A stretch of DNA of 64,000 nt from GCA-2687025 sp964473525. GTDB lineage: Bacteria; Poribacteria; WGA-4E; GCA-2687025. The DNA lies in the NCBI GenBank assembly GCA_964473525.1, contig CAYYPK010000004.1:186001-250000 (forward strand). The letters are read 5' to 3'. This document shows positions 45,721 through 54,123 of the stretch, in pieces (position 1 is the first letter of the stretch; each line of letters starts with the position of its first letter). The notes under the pieces were generated by a model that had not been told where the DNA came from, ran no database searches, and saw nothing but the letters and a program-made list of their open reading frames with translations. The translations under genes and the position numbers were made by a program.

Positions 45721-46317
45721 ATGCATCGACGGGCGTTCGCCGCGGCTGCCCTGGCGTCCCTCAGCCTGGCGGCGTGGACGACTCACGGTCAGGAGTCCGA
45801 GCGGGCGATCGGCTTCGCAATCCAGCAGTACACGCCTCGCCTAAGCGGCACGCAGAACCTATATGGGAACGCTCTCTCCGGCTCTTTCTCTTACGAGTAT
45901 CTGTCGGAGAGGAACTCGTTCATCCGCGTCGGCATAGGGTTTCTCAAGCACTCTGGAAACGGGTACGGTCGCCACTTTGTCGACGGCCCCGCCGCGACTG
46001 AATCTCTCCTGCCGTTCGAACTGTCCATAGGCTATCGGGTGCCACTCGTCGACTCAGCGCGACACGCCATCATCGTCGGCGGGGGCGCGCAATACCTGTC
46101 GTATTGGGAGCGGTACCCCGGACAGGATCGGCTGGCGGCGCAGGGCATCGGCGGCATCCTCTACATTGGACCGGAGTTCGCGCTCACGAAACGGCTTCGC
46201 CTCGGTCTGGAATACCGTGTTCTCGGCGGCGAGGTGCAGGCCCGTCGCCCGGAAGGACTCCTTGATATTGATGTCGGTGGCTCGTTCCTCCAAGTGGCGC
46301 TCCGCCGTGTGCTGTAA
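45721..46317 (+). CDS. Exported outer-membrane beta-barrel-like protein
   Basis: The 198-residue product has a signal peptide (MHRRAFAAAALASLSLAAWTTHG). Alternating amphipathic strands follow: GSFSYEYLSERNSFIRVGIG, LLPFELSIGYRVPL, HAIIVGGGAQYLSYW, and a late LRLGLEYRVLGGEV. It resembles small OmpX/OmpW-type barrels by pattern only. The ATG at 45721 follows AGGAAG. It lies 31 nt before the next gene. Function unknown. Confidence 0.75.
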   Translation: MHRRAFAAAALASLSLAAWTTHGQESERAIGFAIQQYTPRLSGTQNLYGNALSGSFSYEYLSERNSFIRVGIGFLKHSGNGYGRHFVDGPAATESLLPFELSIGYRVPLVDSARHAIIVGGGAQYLSYWERYPGQDRLAAQGIGGILYIGPEFALTKRLRLGLEYRVLGGEVQARRPEGLLDIDVGGSFLQVALRRVL

Positions 46318-46348
46318 TAGCTTCCGCGCCAGATTGCGCGCGCGCGTC

Positions 46349-47383
46349 ATGGCGGTCGTAGCCTTCGCGACGGCGGCTACCGCATGGGCTCCGTGCGTCG
46401 TGTTCGCTCCAGATTGGCCGGGCGGCGCTGGCAGCGTTGGCCAGCATGCTATCTACGTCATACGCGATGGGACAGACGCGCGGTACCGCGTCACGCTTAT
46501 CCCGCGCGTGAAGGTGCGCGGTAACCCCAACGACGTGGGCATCCTCATCCCGACACCGTCTCCACCAGAGTTCCAGACCGTCTCGTCGAACGTGTTCGAC
46601 GAAGCCAGCGTACTGACGCAGCCGCTGTTGCGCCGGCGATCGAGACGCTCCTTCAGCAGTGGCTGCGGCGCCGACGACGACAGTGACGCATTCGACGTGG
46701 CCGGTCCCGTCGACGACGGCGCCACGGTCGTTAGCCGTCAGACGGTCGGGGACTTCGATGTCGTCGTCCTGTCGGCCCAGACGTCCGCGGCGATCATCGA
46801 GTGGCTCGACGCGCACAACTATGTGCACGGGGTAGACGACCAGTCCGCGCTGGAAAGCTACGTGGCGGCAGGCTGGTTCTTCACGGCGATGCGGCGGCTC
46901 AACGCGGATCCCAACGCAAAGGACCGCGTCGTCGTGTGGCAGACGGATCCCGTCGCGATGTCGTACGACGCCGATGAGGTCGTCTACCCCATGGGTCTCA
47001 CGGCGATCAGCGCCAGCGGCACGGACCAAACGCGCGTGCTCATCTACGCCATCGCGGGCGAACGGCTAAGGTTCGACGGCGCCGAGACGGGCTATGCCAA
47101 CCGCATCTCGGGTGTTGAGCTACGCCGTATCCGCGACGACGTGCCGAGCTTCGGCGGTCTGCTGACCGAGGGGTCGTTCCTGACGAGGCTCCAGCGCGAC
47201 TACGCCGTCTTCGAGGACAAACCCGACTTCACACTCGACGAGACCGTCTCGACGGAGTTCCGCGAGGTGCGCTTCGCGTCGCTGCTGTGGCCTGGCGTCG
47301 GCGACTGGTTCTGGGTTGCGCCCCTCGCCGTCTGGATGCTCGTGGGGCGCCTCGCGCGCCGTCGCCGCGCGTCTCGCGCCTAG
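46349..47383 (+). CDS. Exported DUF2330 domain protein
   Basis: The 344-residue product has a signal peptide (MAVVAFATAATAWAPCVVFA). A DUF2330-like body follows (VGILIPTPSPPEFQTVSSNV, VGDFDVVVLSAQTSAAIIEW, YVAAGWFFTAMRRLN). It ends with a transmembrane segment and a basic tail (WFWVAPLAVWMLVGRLARRR), a layout resembling C-terminally anchored exported proteins. The start at 46349 is chosen for the signal peptide; no good SD is seen, and the frame is open upstream. It converges with the next gene, overlapping by 4 bp. Confidence 0.78.
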   Translation: MAVVAFATAATAWAPCVVFAPDWPGGAGSVGQHAIYVIRDGTDARYRVTLIPRVKVRGNPNDVGILIPTPSPPEFQTVSSNVFDEASVLTQPLLRRRSRRSFSSGCGADDDSDAFDVAGPVDDGATVVSRQTVGDFDVVVLSAQTSAAIIEWLDAHNYVHGVDDQSALESYVAAGWFFTAMRRLNADPNAKDRVVVWQTDPVAMSYDADEVVYPMGLTAISASGTDQTRVLIYAIAGERLRFDGAETGYANRISGVELRRIRDDVPSFGGLLTEGSFLTRLQRDYAVFEDKPDFTLDETVSTEFREVRFASLLWPGVGDWFWVAPLAVWMLVGRLARRRRASRA

Positions 47384-48459
47384 CCGAGTAGCGGCACGGT
47401 GCGCTTCTCCGCCGCGCTGAGCGCCGCCGTGTCTACAATCTGCTGGCCGATGCGGCATATCGCTGGCGACAGCGGGCCGTCGATCTCCTTGCCCGTCTCC
47501 AGGCAGTCGATGACGTACTGCACGGGATCCTGGTTGGGAGAGGCGAGCTGATCCACCGGCAGTTCCTGTCCTTGGGGGTGGTCGTGCGTCTGCACGCGGA
47601 TCGTCTGCTCGAAGTCGTAGCTACTGATCGTGCCTTCCGTGCCCTTGATGACGAACCCGCACTTCGGCTGGGGCTGCAACGTCCACGGGTCGGTGAAGGT
47701 GCCCCAACGCGTCTCGTACTTCGACAGCCCCACATCGTACTTGGCGACGGTGATGCTGTGCTCGTCCACTTCGAGTCCCGTGGGGTCGTCCGTTACCGCA
47801 GTCACCTCACTGGGCGCCTTGCCGCCGTGGTACCACGTGCCCAAGGTGACGCCATAGCCCAGGTAGTCGAGGAGTGAGCCCCCGCCAGCGTCCTTCTGGT
47901 AGAACCAACTCTCGTTCTTGGCGGCGCGGAACTCATCGTCCGTCTCGACCTTGTCCGCCATGTGGTAGAGCGGTCCGCGGTTGCCATCGTAGTAGTGCAC
48001 TTCGATGACTTCGCCGATGGCGCCTTCATCCACGAGGTGCTTGCTCGTGACGTGCGGCGGATACCAACGCAACGGCCAGTTGATGGCGAGTTCCTTGCCC
48101 GTGCCCTCCATGGCGTCGATCATGCGATCCGCCTCCGCCAGCGAGCCGGCGAACGGCTTCTCCATGATGACGTGGACGCCGTATGGCGCAATGTTCTCCG
48201 TCCACTCGCCGTGATGCGCCGTGGCGGGGCACAGCAGCGCGATGTCCGGCTTCGCCTTCTCCATACACTCGCGGTAGTCCGTGAACACACGGTCTGCGGG
48301 GATACCGAAGTTCTCGACCGCTGATTGCATGCGCGCGGGGTCTTCGTCGGCGATGCCGACGATCTCCACCCGCGGATGCTCGTGCGCCATGCGCAGGTTG
48401 TCGCCCATGTGCATGTGGTCGAAGTTGATGCCCGCGACTCGCCACGTCTTAGCTGCCAT
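47380..48459 (-). CDS. Gfo/Idh/MocA family oxidoreductase
   Basis: The 359-residue NAD(P)-dependent dehydrogenase has a Rossmann start VAGINFDHMHMGDNLRM, the catalytic EKP loop HVIMEKPFAGSLAEAD and the GGGSLLDYLGYG substrate-domain segment. The nucleotide loop is atypical because the canonical GxGxxG reads GINFDHMH. Its 3' end overlaps the converging DUF2330 gene by 4 bp. It is related to the 2680-3741 gene but clearly divergent. Substrate unknown. Confidence 0.92.
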   Translation of the reverse strand: MAAKTWRVAGINFDHMHMGDNLRMAHEHPRVEIVGIADEDPARMQSAVENFGIPADRVFTDYRECMEKAKPDIALLCPATAHHGEWTENIAPYGVHVIMEKPFAGSLAEADRMIDAMEGTGKELAINWPLRWYPPHVTSKHLVDEGAIGEVIEVHYYDGNRGPLYHMADKVETDDEFRAAKNESWFYQKDAGGGSLLDYLGYGVTLGTWYHGGKAPSEVTAVTDDPTGLEVDEHSITVAKYDVGLSKYETRWGTFTDPWTLQPQPKCGFVIKGTEGTISSYDFEQTIRVQTHDHPQGQELPVDQLASPNQDPVQYVIDCLETGKEIDGPLSPAICRIGQQIVDTAALSAAEKRTVPLLG

Positions 48460-48493
48460 GCGCTATCCCTGCCGTGCGTTGTTCTTCGCTAGA

Positions 48494-48640
48494 ATCGGGG
48501 TCGGAGGTCAGTCCCGCGCGCGATATCTGCGAATTGGTAGAGCGTCTCGCGGGGAGATCGTCGTGGCCTCCGCGAACGGCATATACCTTCTCACGGACGC
48601 GCGATGCCGTCCAGATACCGGCGCGGCATCTGCCGCGGTA
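48494..48640 (-). pseudogene. Decayed partial copy of the 3' end of the downstream exported-protein gene
   Basis: This stretch encodes RAGIWTASRVREKVYAVRGG, closely matching EAGIWTASRVHQRVYDLRGD at the C-terminus of the gene at 48774-49613. The DNA also aligns, for example CCGTCCA-ATACCGGC. The copy lacks a start, its 5' half and a matching stop, so it is a remnant of a partial duplication. Confidence 0.65.
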
Positions 48641-48773
48641 GCCACACACGCGGTTCGCCGTCGCGGCGGTAACACGACAGGTCAGCCCCACCACGACGGA
48701 TAGATGGTGGGCTCGCCAGCGGGCCGGTGAAGCTGGCTCGCGCATGCTGCTTGCCATGCGCCGCAGCCGTGCC

Positions 48774-49613
48774 TTAGGGACGGATGCGCAGATGCGTTCT
48801 CGGGGTGAGCTCATTGAACTCGTAGATCCGTTCCTGGCGCAGATCTTCATCGCCGCGGAGATCATACACGCGTTGGTGCACGCGGGAGGCCGTCCAAATG
48901 CCGGCTTCTGGATGCTGACTCAGCTCGATATCCGTTTCCGTCCGCGTCCCCGCGCGCTCATCGTGTTCGACGATCCGTTGAGGACGGTATCCACGGCTGA
49001 GATTCAGGACGATCTCGCGGCGAAAGGCTGGCGTCGCTACGCGCCCGTCGCTGTCGCGCCTATCCGTCACAATGCGCACGAGAACGCCGTCGGCGGCCCC
49101 TTCCTCCGTGCACGACGTAACGCGGACGCCGTCGAGCATGTCAGCGAGGCTCTTGGTGCGCCTGTTCTTGCGGCCTCCCCATGAAAGGATCCGGTACGCC
49201 CACCAGAACGGGTCGCGTCTGTACGGATTGTAGTATCCGTCGCCACTGCTGATGTGGCTCCCGACGCCGTGCGGCGGCTCGGGGAAGGCACGCGTCAGAT
49301 TCTGACTCACGCTGTGCGCGCCCGTCACGACGTTCGCCTGCACGAACCCCTCGAACTCCACGACCCGTAGGCCACCCTCGACCCGCTCCCACTCGAAGCC
49401 GTAGTCGAGGACATGCCCCGTGTAGTGGACGGTGTATTGCTGCAGCCACTGGGCTTCGTCCTGCCGTCTGACTTCCGCGATGAAGGTGTCAGAGAGTCTG
49501 CCGTCGTCGTCGAGAGTCGGGGGCACGCTGCTAGCTACCGCCGTCACTGCCGTCCACACGACCACCGTCGCGACGAGAGCAACACGCCCTGATGTCCGCG
49601 CAAGGGATGCCAT
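48774..49613 (-). CDS. Exported protein of unknown function (LolA-like character)
   Basis: The 279-residue product has a signal peptide (VALVATVVVWTAVTAVASS). A beta-rich body (YGFEWERVEGGLRVVEFEGF, REIVLNLSRGYRPQRIV) is followed by GIWTASRVHQRVYDL near the end. The curving strands and outer-membrane-sorting-like arrangement resemble LolA or DUF4292 proteins, but I cannot assign it. A decayed copy of its 3' end lies just downstream. Confidence 0.72.
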   Translation of the reverse strand: MASLARTSGRVALVATVVVWTAVTAVASSVPPTLDDDGRLSDTFIAEVRRQDEAQWLQQYTVHYTGHVLDYGFEWERVEGGLRVVEFEGFVQANVVTGAHSVSQNLTRAFPEPPHGVGSHISSGDGYYNPYRRDPFWWAYRILSWGGRKNRRTKSLADMLDGVRVTSCTEEGAADGVLVRIVTDRRDSDGRVATPAFRREIVLNLSRGYRPQRIVEHDERAGTRTETDIELSQHPEAGIWTASRVHQRVYDLRGDEDLRQERIYEFNELTPRTHLRIRP

Positions 49614-49686
49614 GGGTTAGCCCCTCTCTGCGCGTAGGATGCCTCCACGACGGGGCGGTTGGCAAACGACACTCGACATAATCGGT

Positions 49687-50523
49687 TTAGAGCTTCATCC
49701 TCTCACCGGCTTTCAGGACGCGACACGCCTGGCCTGCCCTCTCCGCGACAGCGATGAACTCGGCAGGCGGCACGGTGTTGAATTCGAACATCTCGTAGTG
49801 ACACGGCACGACGATCTTCGCGCCGATGTCCCGGGCGAGTTCGACTGCCTCCGGTCCAGACAAGTTCCCCGCCACGCCACGCCTCAAGTCACGCCCGTTG
49901 ATGGGGAGTACCGCGATGTCGATGTTCCACGCGCGCAATAGCTCCGCCATGCCGTCGTAGCGTACCGTGTCGCCGCTGTGATAGATGGTCACGCCGCCTG
50001 CCTCGATAACGTGTCCGAGGTAGTAGTGGCGTCCCTCGTCGTCGGTGTCGAGCGTTTCGTGCGCCGCCGGGACGCCGTGGAACGTGAAGCCTGCGACCTC
50101 AAGACTTTCGCCGGCGTCGATCGCCGTCACTAGGTCTGGATCCATCTCGAATCGATTGGCCGCGAATACCGCGTTCGCGGCCGGCGCGATGACCGTAAGG
50201 TCGGGGTTCGCGCGCAGTAGCGGGATGACTGTCTCGGCGTCAAGGTGGTCGGTGTGGTTGTGGCTGGATGTTACGACGTCGATGAAGTCGAGACGCTCCG
50301 GCGCAATGACACGCTCCGTCATGCGTACATGCGGCTTTGCCGTGCCGTGGTACTTCGCGGTCAGGGAATCCGATAGATAGGGGTCGGTCAGCAGGTATCT
50401 GCCCTGCGAGTGCACCAGGTACCCGCTCTGGCCGAGCCACCACAGATGCAACCGCGAGTCCTCGCTCGCAGCGGCTCTGACGTCGGCCAGGAATGCGTCG
50501 TCTTGCAGGAGCGGTCGTATCAC
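49687..50523 (-). CDS. MBL-fold metal-dependent hydrolase (UlaG-like)
   Basis: The 278-residue metallo-beta-lactamase-fold protein has the metal motif SSHNHTDHLDAETV and later metal-ligand segments in GVPAAHETLDT, IYHSGDTVRYDGM and VVPCHYEMFEF. UlaG-like enzymes hydrolyse lactones and phosphodiesters. The GTG at 50523 is preferred because AAGGA lies 7 nt upstream. The longer frame to ATG 50619 or 50733 adds unlikely residues. Confidence 0.88.
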   Translation of the reverse strand: MIRPLLQDDAFLADVRAAASEDSRLHLWWLGQSGYLVHSQGRYLLTDPYLSDSLTAKYHGTAKPHVRMTERVIAPERLDFIDVVTSSHNHTDHLDAETVIPLLRANPDLTVIAPAANAVFAANRFEMDPDLVTAIDAGESLEVAGFTFHGVPAAHETLDTDDEGRHYYLGHVIEAGGVTIYHSGDTVRYDGMAELLRAWNIDIAVLPINGRDLRRGVAGNLSGPEAVELARDIGAKIVVPCHYEMFEFNTVPPAEFIAVAERAGQACRVLKAGERMKL

Positions 50524-50762
50524 GGAGGTGTCCTTTGTCGGGTGGCCTAGCGCCACGGAATCTCGTGCCAGGCATCGCGACGCGCGCGCCGCGCGTAGCC
50601 GCTTGATGTCTTCAGCCATCGGTTGGGACAGAGGCCGCGAGGGAACGGCCAGCGCCCACCAGTCGTATTCTAACAACAACCGCGCCTGGCAGGGCAACCA
50701 CGCGGATCGGTGACGTCCGCACGCGTGGGGCATCGCGCGGACACAGAAGAGGGAGGCGAGGG

Positions 50763-51164
50763 ATGGCGGATCTCAGCAGACAGATCGTGCGCGCGGCTGG
50801 AGCTGGGGATGTCGGCGCGGTGAGCGAGCTTCTGGCGCAGGACGCGGAGCTCGCCAACGCGCGCGGTCTGGGGGCGTCGACGCCGCTACACATGGCAGCG
50901 TGGAAGGGGAAGGCGGCGGTCGTGCAACTCCTCCTCGACGCTGGCGCCGACGTGAACGCCCACAACGAAAACACGCACTGGGGCACGACGGCGCTCCACG
51001 CGGCCGCGCACAGTAACCGCAAAGGCATCTGCGCGCTGCTCATTGCCGCGGGCGCCGACGTGAACGCCAAGAACCCCGACGGTGTCACGCCGCTCGCGAC
51101 GACGAACGCGCACAACGCCACGTCCGCGGCGGGTCTCCTGCGCGAGCACGGGGCAACGGAATGA
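50763..51164 (+). CDS. Ankyrin repeat protein
   Basis: The 133-residue protein consists of about three to four ankyrin repeats. Examples are STPLHMAAWKGKAAVVQLLL, GADVNAHNENTHWGTTALHA and LIAAGADVNAKNPDGVTPLA. A strong purine-rich SD (AGGGAGGCGAGGG) precedes the ATG. It has no signal peptide or catalytic domain and probably binds a protein partner. Confidence 0.92.
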   Translation: MADLSRQIVRAAGAGDVGAVSELLAQDAELANARGLGASTPLHMAAWKGKAAVVQLLLDAGADVNAHNENTHWGTTALHAAAHSNRKGICALLIAAGADVNAKNPDGVTPLATTNAHNATSAAGLLREHGATE

Positions 51165-51304
51165 GACCCGTGGCCGGGGAAGCCAACATGGGGCCGTGCG
51201 CGAGCCCTCCCGAGTCGCGGGCAGCTACCATGTAGCCACGCAGCCGGGACAGCTTGAGGTCTCCGTCCCGGGCGTCGAGTTCACCGCACAGCGCCCGGAA
51301 CAGC

Positions 51305-52630
51305 ATGCCCGAAGACGGAACACAGACCGGATGGAACGGGCGCGTCTGGCGCCTCGCCGGGCCGCTCATTCTGTCGAACATGTCCATCCCCCTCCTTGGG
51401 GCTGTGGACACCGCGGTCGTCGGCCGCATGCCCGACGCGTCGTACATCGGCGCGGTGGCGCTTGGTAGTCTGATATTCAGCTACCTCTACTGGGGCAGCG
51501 GCTTCCTGCGGATGGGGACCACGGGTCTTACCGCGCAGGCGTTGGGATCCGGCGACGCAGATGAAGCGCGAGCCGTGTTCCTCCGCGCTGTGTTCGTCGG
51601 CGTGTGTCTATCAGCAGCGTTCTTGCTGCTCCAGGGAGCCATCGGGCGTGGCGCCTTCGCCCTGTTGAGCGCCAGCGCCAACGTGGAGCTACAGGCGGAC
51701 GTGTACTTCCGCGCCCGCATCTGGGGAGCCCCGGCGGCGTTGGCGAACTTCGCCGTCATTGGCTGGCTATTCGGAGTCGAGCGGACGCGCGCCGTTCTCG
51801 TCGTGCAGCTTGTGCAGAACGCGCTGAACATGGCGCTCGACATCCTGTTCGTGATGGGCTTCGGGTGGGGCATTCGGGGCGTCGCCGTCGCCACGGTCAT
51901 CTCGGAATACACGGGCCTGGCGCTCGGGGTCGTGTTCATCCTGAATGCGGCCAACGGCATCGGTGGCGCCTGGCGAAGGGACCTGATCGCCGACCGCAAG
52001 AGACTCGTTCACCTGTTGCGCGTCAACGGCGACATCTTCATCCGCACGCTGTCGCTCATCACGGGGTTCGCCTACTTCACGCAGCAGGGCGCGCGTATGG
52101 GCGACGTCACGCTCGCCGCGAACGCGATTCTCATGCACTTCCAGGGCATACAGGCGTACGGACTGGACGCCTTCGCGCACGCTGCGGAGATTCTCATCGG
52201 GAACGCCGTGGGCGCGCGTAGCGTGACTGCCTTCCGCAAGGCGGTGCGCGTATCGACGCTGTGGGCGGCGGCGACCGCGCTCGTGTGCTGCGCGCTCTAC
52301 GCCGTTGGTGGGAACGCCCTCATCCGCGCGATGACGAACATTGAGACCGTGCGGGAAGCGGCGCTCGGCATCCTCCCGTGGGCGATCGCGTCGCCCATCA
52401 TCTCGGTGTGGAGCTTCCAGCTAGACGGCATCTTCCTCGGCGCCACGCGGACGCGCGAGATGCGCAACGGGATGCTCGTCGCTCTCGGCATCTTCCTCGT
52501 CGCGGTGCACACGCTCGTGCCGGTGTGGGGCAACCACGGTCTGTGGCTGGCGCTCATGGTGTACATGGCGTCGCGCGCTGGCGTGCTGGCGGCGTTCTAT
52601 CCGAGGATCGCTCGGCAGGTAGCGCGATAG
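51305..52630 (+). CDS. MATE family multidrug/metabolite efflux transporter
   Basis: The 441-residue integral membrane protein has about 12 transmembrane helices. It opens LAGPLILSNMSIPLLGAVDT, and FGVERTRAVLVVQLVQNALN and WSFQLDGIFLGATRTREMRN are typical of DinF/NorM-type MATE proteins driven by H+ or Na+. The ATG at 51305 gives a family-like N-terminus. It converges with the thiaminase gene at a terminator-like hairpin. Confidence 0.93.
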   Translation: MPEDGTQTGWNGRVWRLAGPLILSNMSIPLLGAVDTAVVGRMPDASYIGAVALGSLIFSYLYWGSGFLRMGTTGLTAQALGSGDADEARAVFLRAVFVGVCLSAAFLLLQGAIGRGAFALLSASANVELQADVYFRARIWGAPAALANFAVIGWLFGVERTRAVLVVQLVQNALNMALDILFVMGFGWGIRGVAVATVISEYTGLALGVVFILNAANGIGGAWRRDLIADRKRLVHLLRVNGDIFIRTLSLITGFAYFTQQGARMGDVTLAANAILMHFQGIQAYGLDAFAHAAEILIGNAVGARSVTAFRKAVRVSTLWAAATALVCCALYAVGGNALIRAMTNIETVREAALGILPWAIASPIISVWSFQLDGIFLGATRTREMRNGMLVALGIFLVAVHTLVPVWGNHGLWLALMVYMASRAGVLAAFYPRIARQVAR

Positions 52631-52654
52631 GGCGGCCACGCCAAGGGGCCGCCC
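52630..52654. terminator. Terminator-like hairpin between convergent MATE and thiaminase genes
   Basis: GGGCGGCC (52630-52637) pairs with GGCCGCCC (52647-52654) with a 9-nt loop. It overlaps the last base of the MATE stop and lies before the converging thiaminase end. No strong T run is present. Confidence 0.5.
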
Positions 52655-52662
52655 ACAGCGTG

Positions 52663-53940
52663 CTATTCCTCGTGCTGGCTGGCGTACAGCCGGTTGCCGG
52701 TTTCACCGAGTGGTGGCCTCTCCGCATGCGGGGGCCAGACACCCGACTCTCCGTAGAGTATCTGGTTGCGAATGGACGCCTTGTTCTCAGAAATCCACGT
52801 GCGCGAGTCAGGCCCTATACGGAACGGGAACCTGACCGAAGAAAGCAGCACATCGACGATCTGCTCATACATTGGCGCGAGCTCTATGAGCTCGGGGATG
52901 ATGTCCCTGCGGGCGGGAATCAGATACTGCGCGTTCGTTCCCGACCCCAGCGGTCTGATGCTGTTGAGGAGCACCTCGTTGCTCGCCATCAGGTTCGCTA
53001 GCTCAATGGCGAGGGGTCGCTTGCGCGGGTCCATGTTGCGCTTGATGCCGATGGCGTCTACGTAGTAGGCGTATTCGTTGCGCGGCTCCTTCGCCAGTGG
53101 CAGTGGTCTGAATCGGACGCTGTCCACGCGGTCTGGAGGAAGGGAACAAAGGGTTTCTGTGGGGCCGACCAGCGCCCGCCCGTCCCCCGCAACGAACCAA
53201 CTCACGCGGTTGCCCGCCACATCAACGTAACTTGCCTGCGCCACGCCAGCCATCTTCGTCAGTAGCTGTAGATTCGCTAGCGCCTGCGGATCAAGGTCGT
53301 CAGAGGGCAGCAACGGAGGATCCATCGTGAATTCATCGTACACCGCCATCTGGGCGAGTAGGTATAGGCAGGCGTCGGTTGTGCCTCCTGTCAGGTCGAT
53401 GAGAAGCCCCTTGCCTGGAGGCGGTTGCGCTACGTCTGGAGTCGAGCTGTCCCCAAGGATGTTATGCAGCTGGCTGAGATCTACCACCTGGCCCAACTCC
53501 TCGTCGCCCTCGCGGTAGAACAGGACGTTGATGCAGCCGAGGTAGGGGATCGCGTAGGGGACACCGTCAGTCTTACAGGCGTCCCAGGTGAAGTCCATGA
53601 ACGACTCCCAGTCGTCGATGTCCTGCTCGGACAGCTCGTACAGAAAGCCCATATCCCGGAATTCACTCAGGTAGATTGCGTCGAAGACGAAGACATCCAG
53701 GATGTCGGATGGCTCGCCCTTGTAGCAGTCGTAATCATAGAAGACGAGGGAGACGTCGGGATGGCGCTGATTCCATGCTTCCTGGAGGGCAACCTTGAAT
53801 TGGTCCGGTCTGGGCAGAAATGGGTAGAGGGACACGTTCAGGAACTGCGCCGCCTCGCACGTCCAGGCGATGGAGAAGACGAGCATGGCGTGCAGCACAG
53901 CACAACGTAGACGGGGGCGTGTCGGTACTGGTCGTAGCAT
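52663..53940 (-). CDS. Exported thiaminase I (thiamin pyridinylase)
   Basis: The 425-residue product begins with a signal peptide (LRCAVLHAMLVFSIAWTCEA). The body matches thiaminase I segment by segment: NVSLYPFLPRPDQFKVALQE, DYDCYKGEPSDILDVFVFD, IPYLGCINVLFYREGDEEL, GKGLLIDLTGGTTDACLYL, SWFVAGDGRALVGPTETL, QYLIPARRDI and FRIGPDSRTWI. The catalytic Cys is kept in YLGCINVLFYR (about residue 136), and the activating Glu probably lies in VGPTETL. The enzyme replaces the thiazole of thiamin with a base. The fold is that of periplasmic binding proteins, so a thiamin/HMP-binding non-enzyme is possible but less likely with the Cys present. The ATG at 53940 gives the signal peptide. Confidence 0.88.
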   Translation of the reverse strand: MLRPVPTRPRLRCAVLHAMLVFSIAWTCEAAQFLNVSLYPFLPRPDQFKVALQEAWNQRHPDVSLVFYDYDCYKGEPSDILDVFVFDAIYLSEFRDMGFLYELSEQDIDDWESFMDFTWDACKTDGVPYAIPYLGCINVLFYREGDEELGQVVDLSQLHNILGDSSTPDVAQPPPGKGLLIDLTGGTTDACLYLLAQMAVYDEFTMDPPLLPSDDLDPQALANLQLLTKMAGVAQASYVDVAGNRVSWFVAGDGRALVGPTETLCSLPPDRVDSVRFRPLPLAKEPRNEYAYYVDAIGIKRNMDPRKRPLAIELANLMASNEVLLNSIRPLGSGTNAQYLIPARRDIIPELIELAPMYEQIVDVLLSSVRFPFRIGPDSRTWISENKASIRNQILYGESGVWPPHAERPPLGETGNRLYASQHEE

Positions 53941-54006
53941 TGGGGATGCACCCTCTCTGTCCGTGGCGAAATCCGCAGCGCCAGCGCGGCCCGGCACTTA
54001 ACTAAT

Positions 54007-54036
54007 TAGGTACAACGTATCTACACGCTGTGTCAA
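54007..54036 (-). promoter_or_regulatory. Predicted sigma70-type promoter of the thiaminase I gene
   Basis: On the minus strand TTGACA (54036-54031), an 18-nt spacer and TACCTA (54012-54007) lie in an AT-rich pocket of a GC-rich genome, about 70 nt before the ATG at 53940. Confidence 0.5.
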
Positions 54037-54123
54037 CTGTGGGGAAGCTACATAGGTCTGTAGGAGTCTGGGTGATGCGTTTCTGTGGAAACGGCGCATG
54101 GGCCACTCACGCGTCGCGGCTAG

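Noticed and set aside
48515..48580. tRNA-like AATTGGTAGAGCG segment
   Set aside because: No acceptor stem, anticodon arm or T-loop (GGTTCGA-type) can be paired around it. It is explained by the decayed gene copy.
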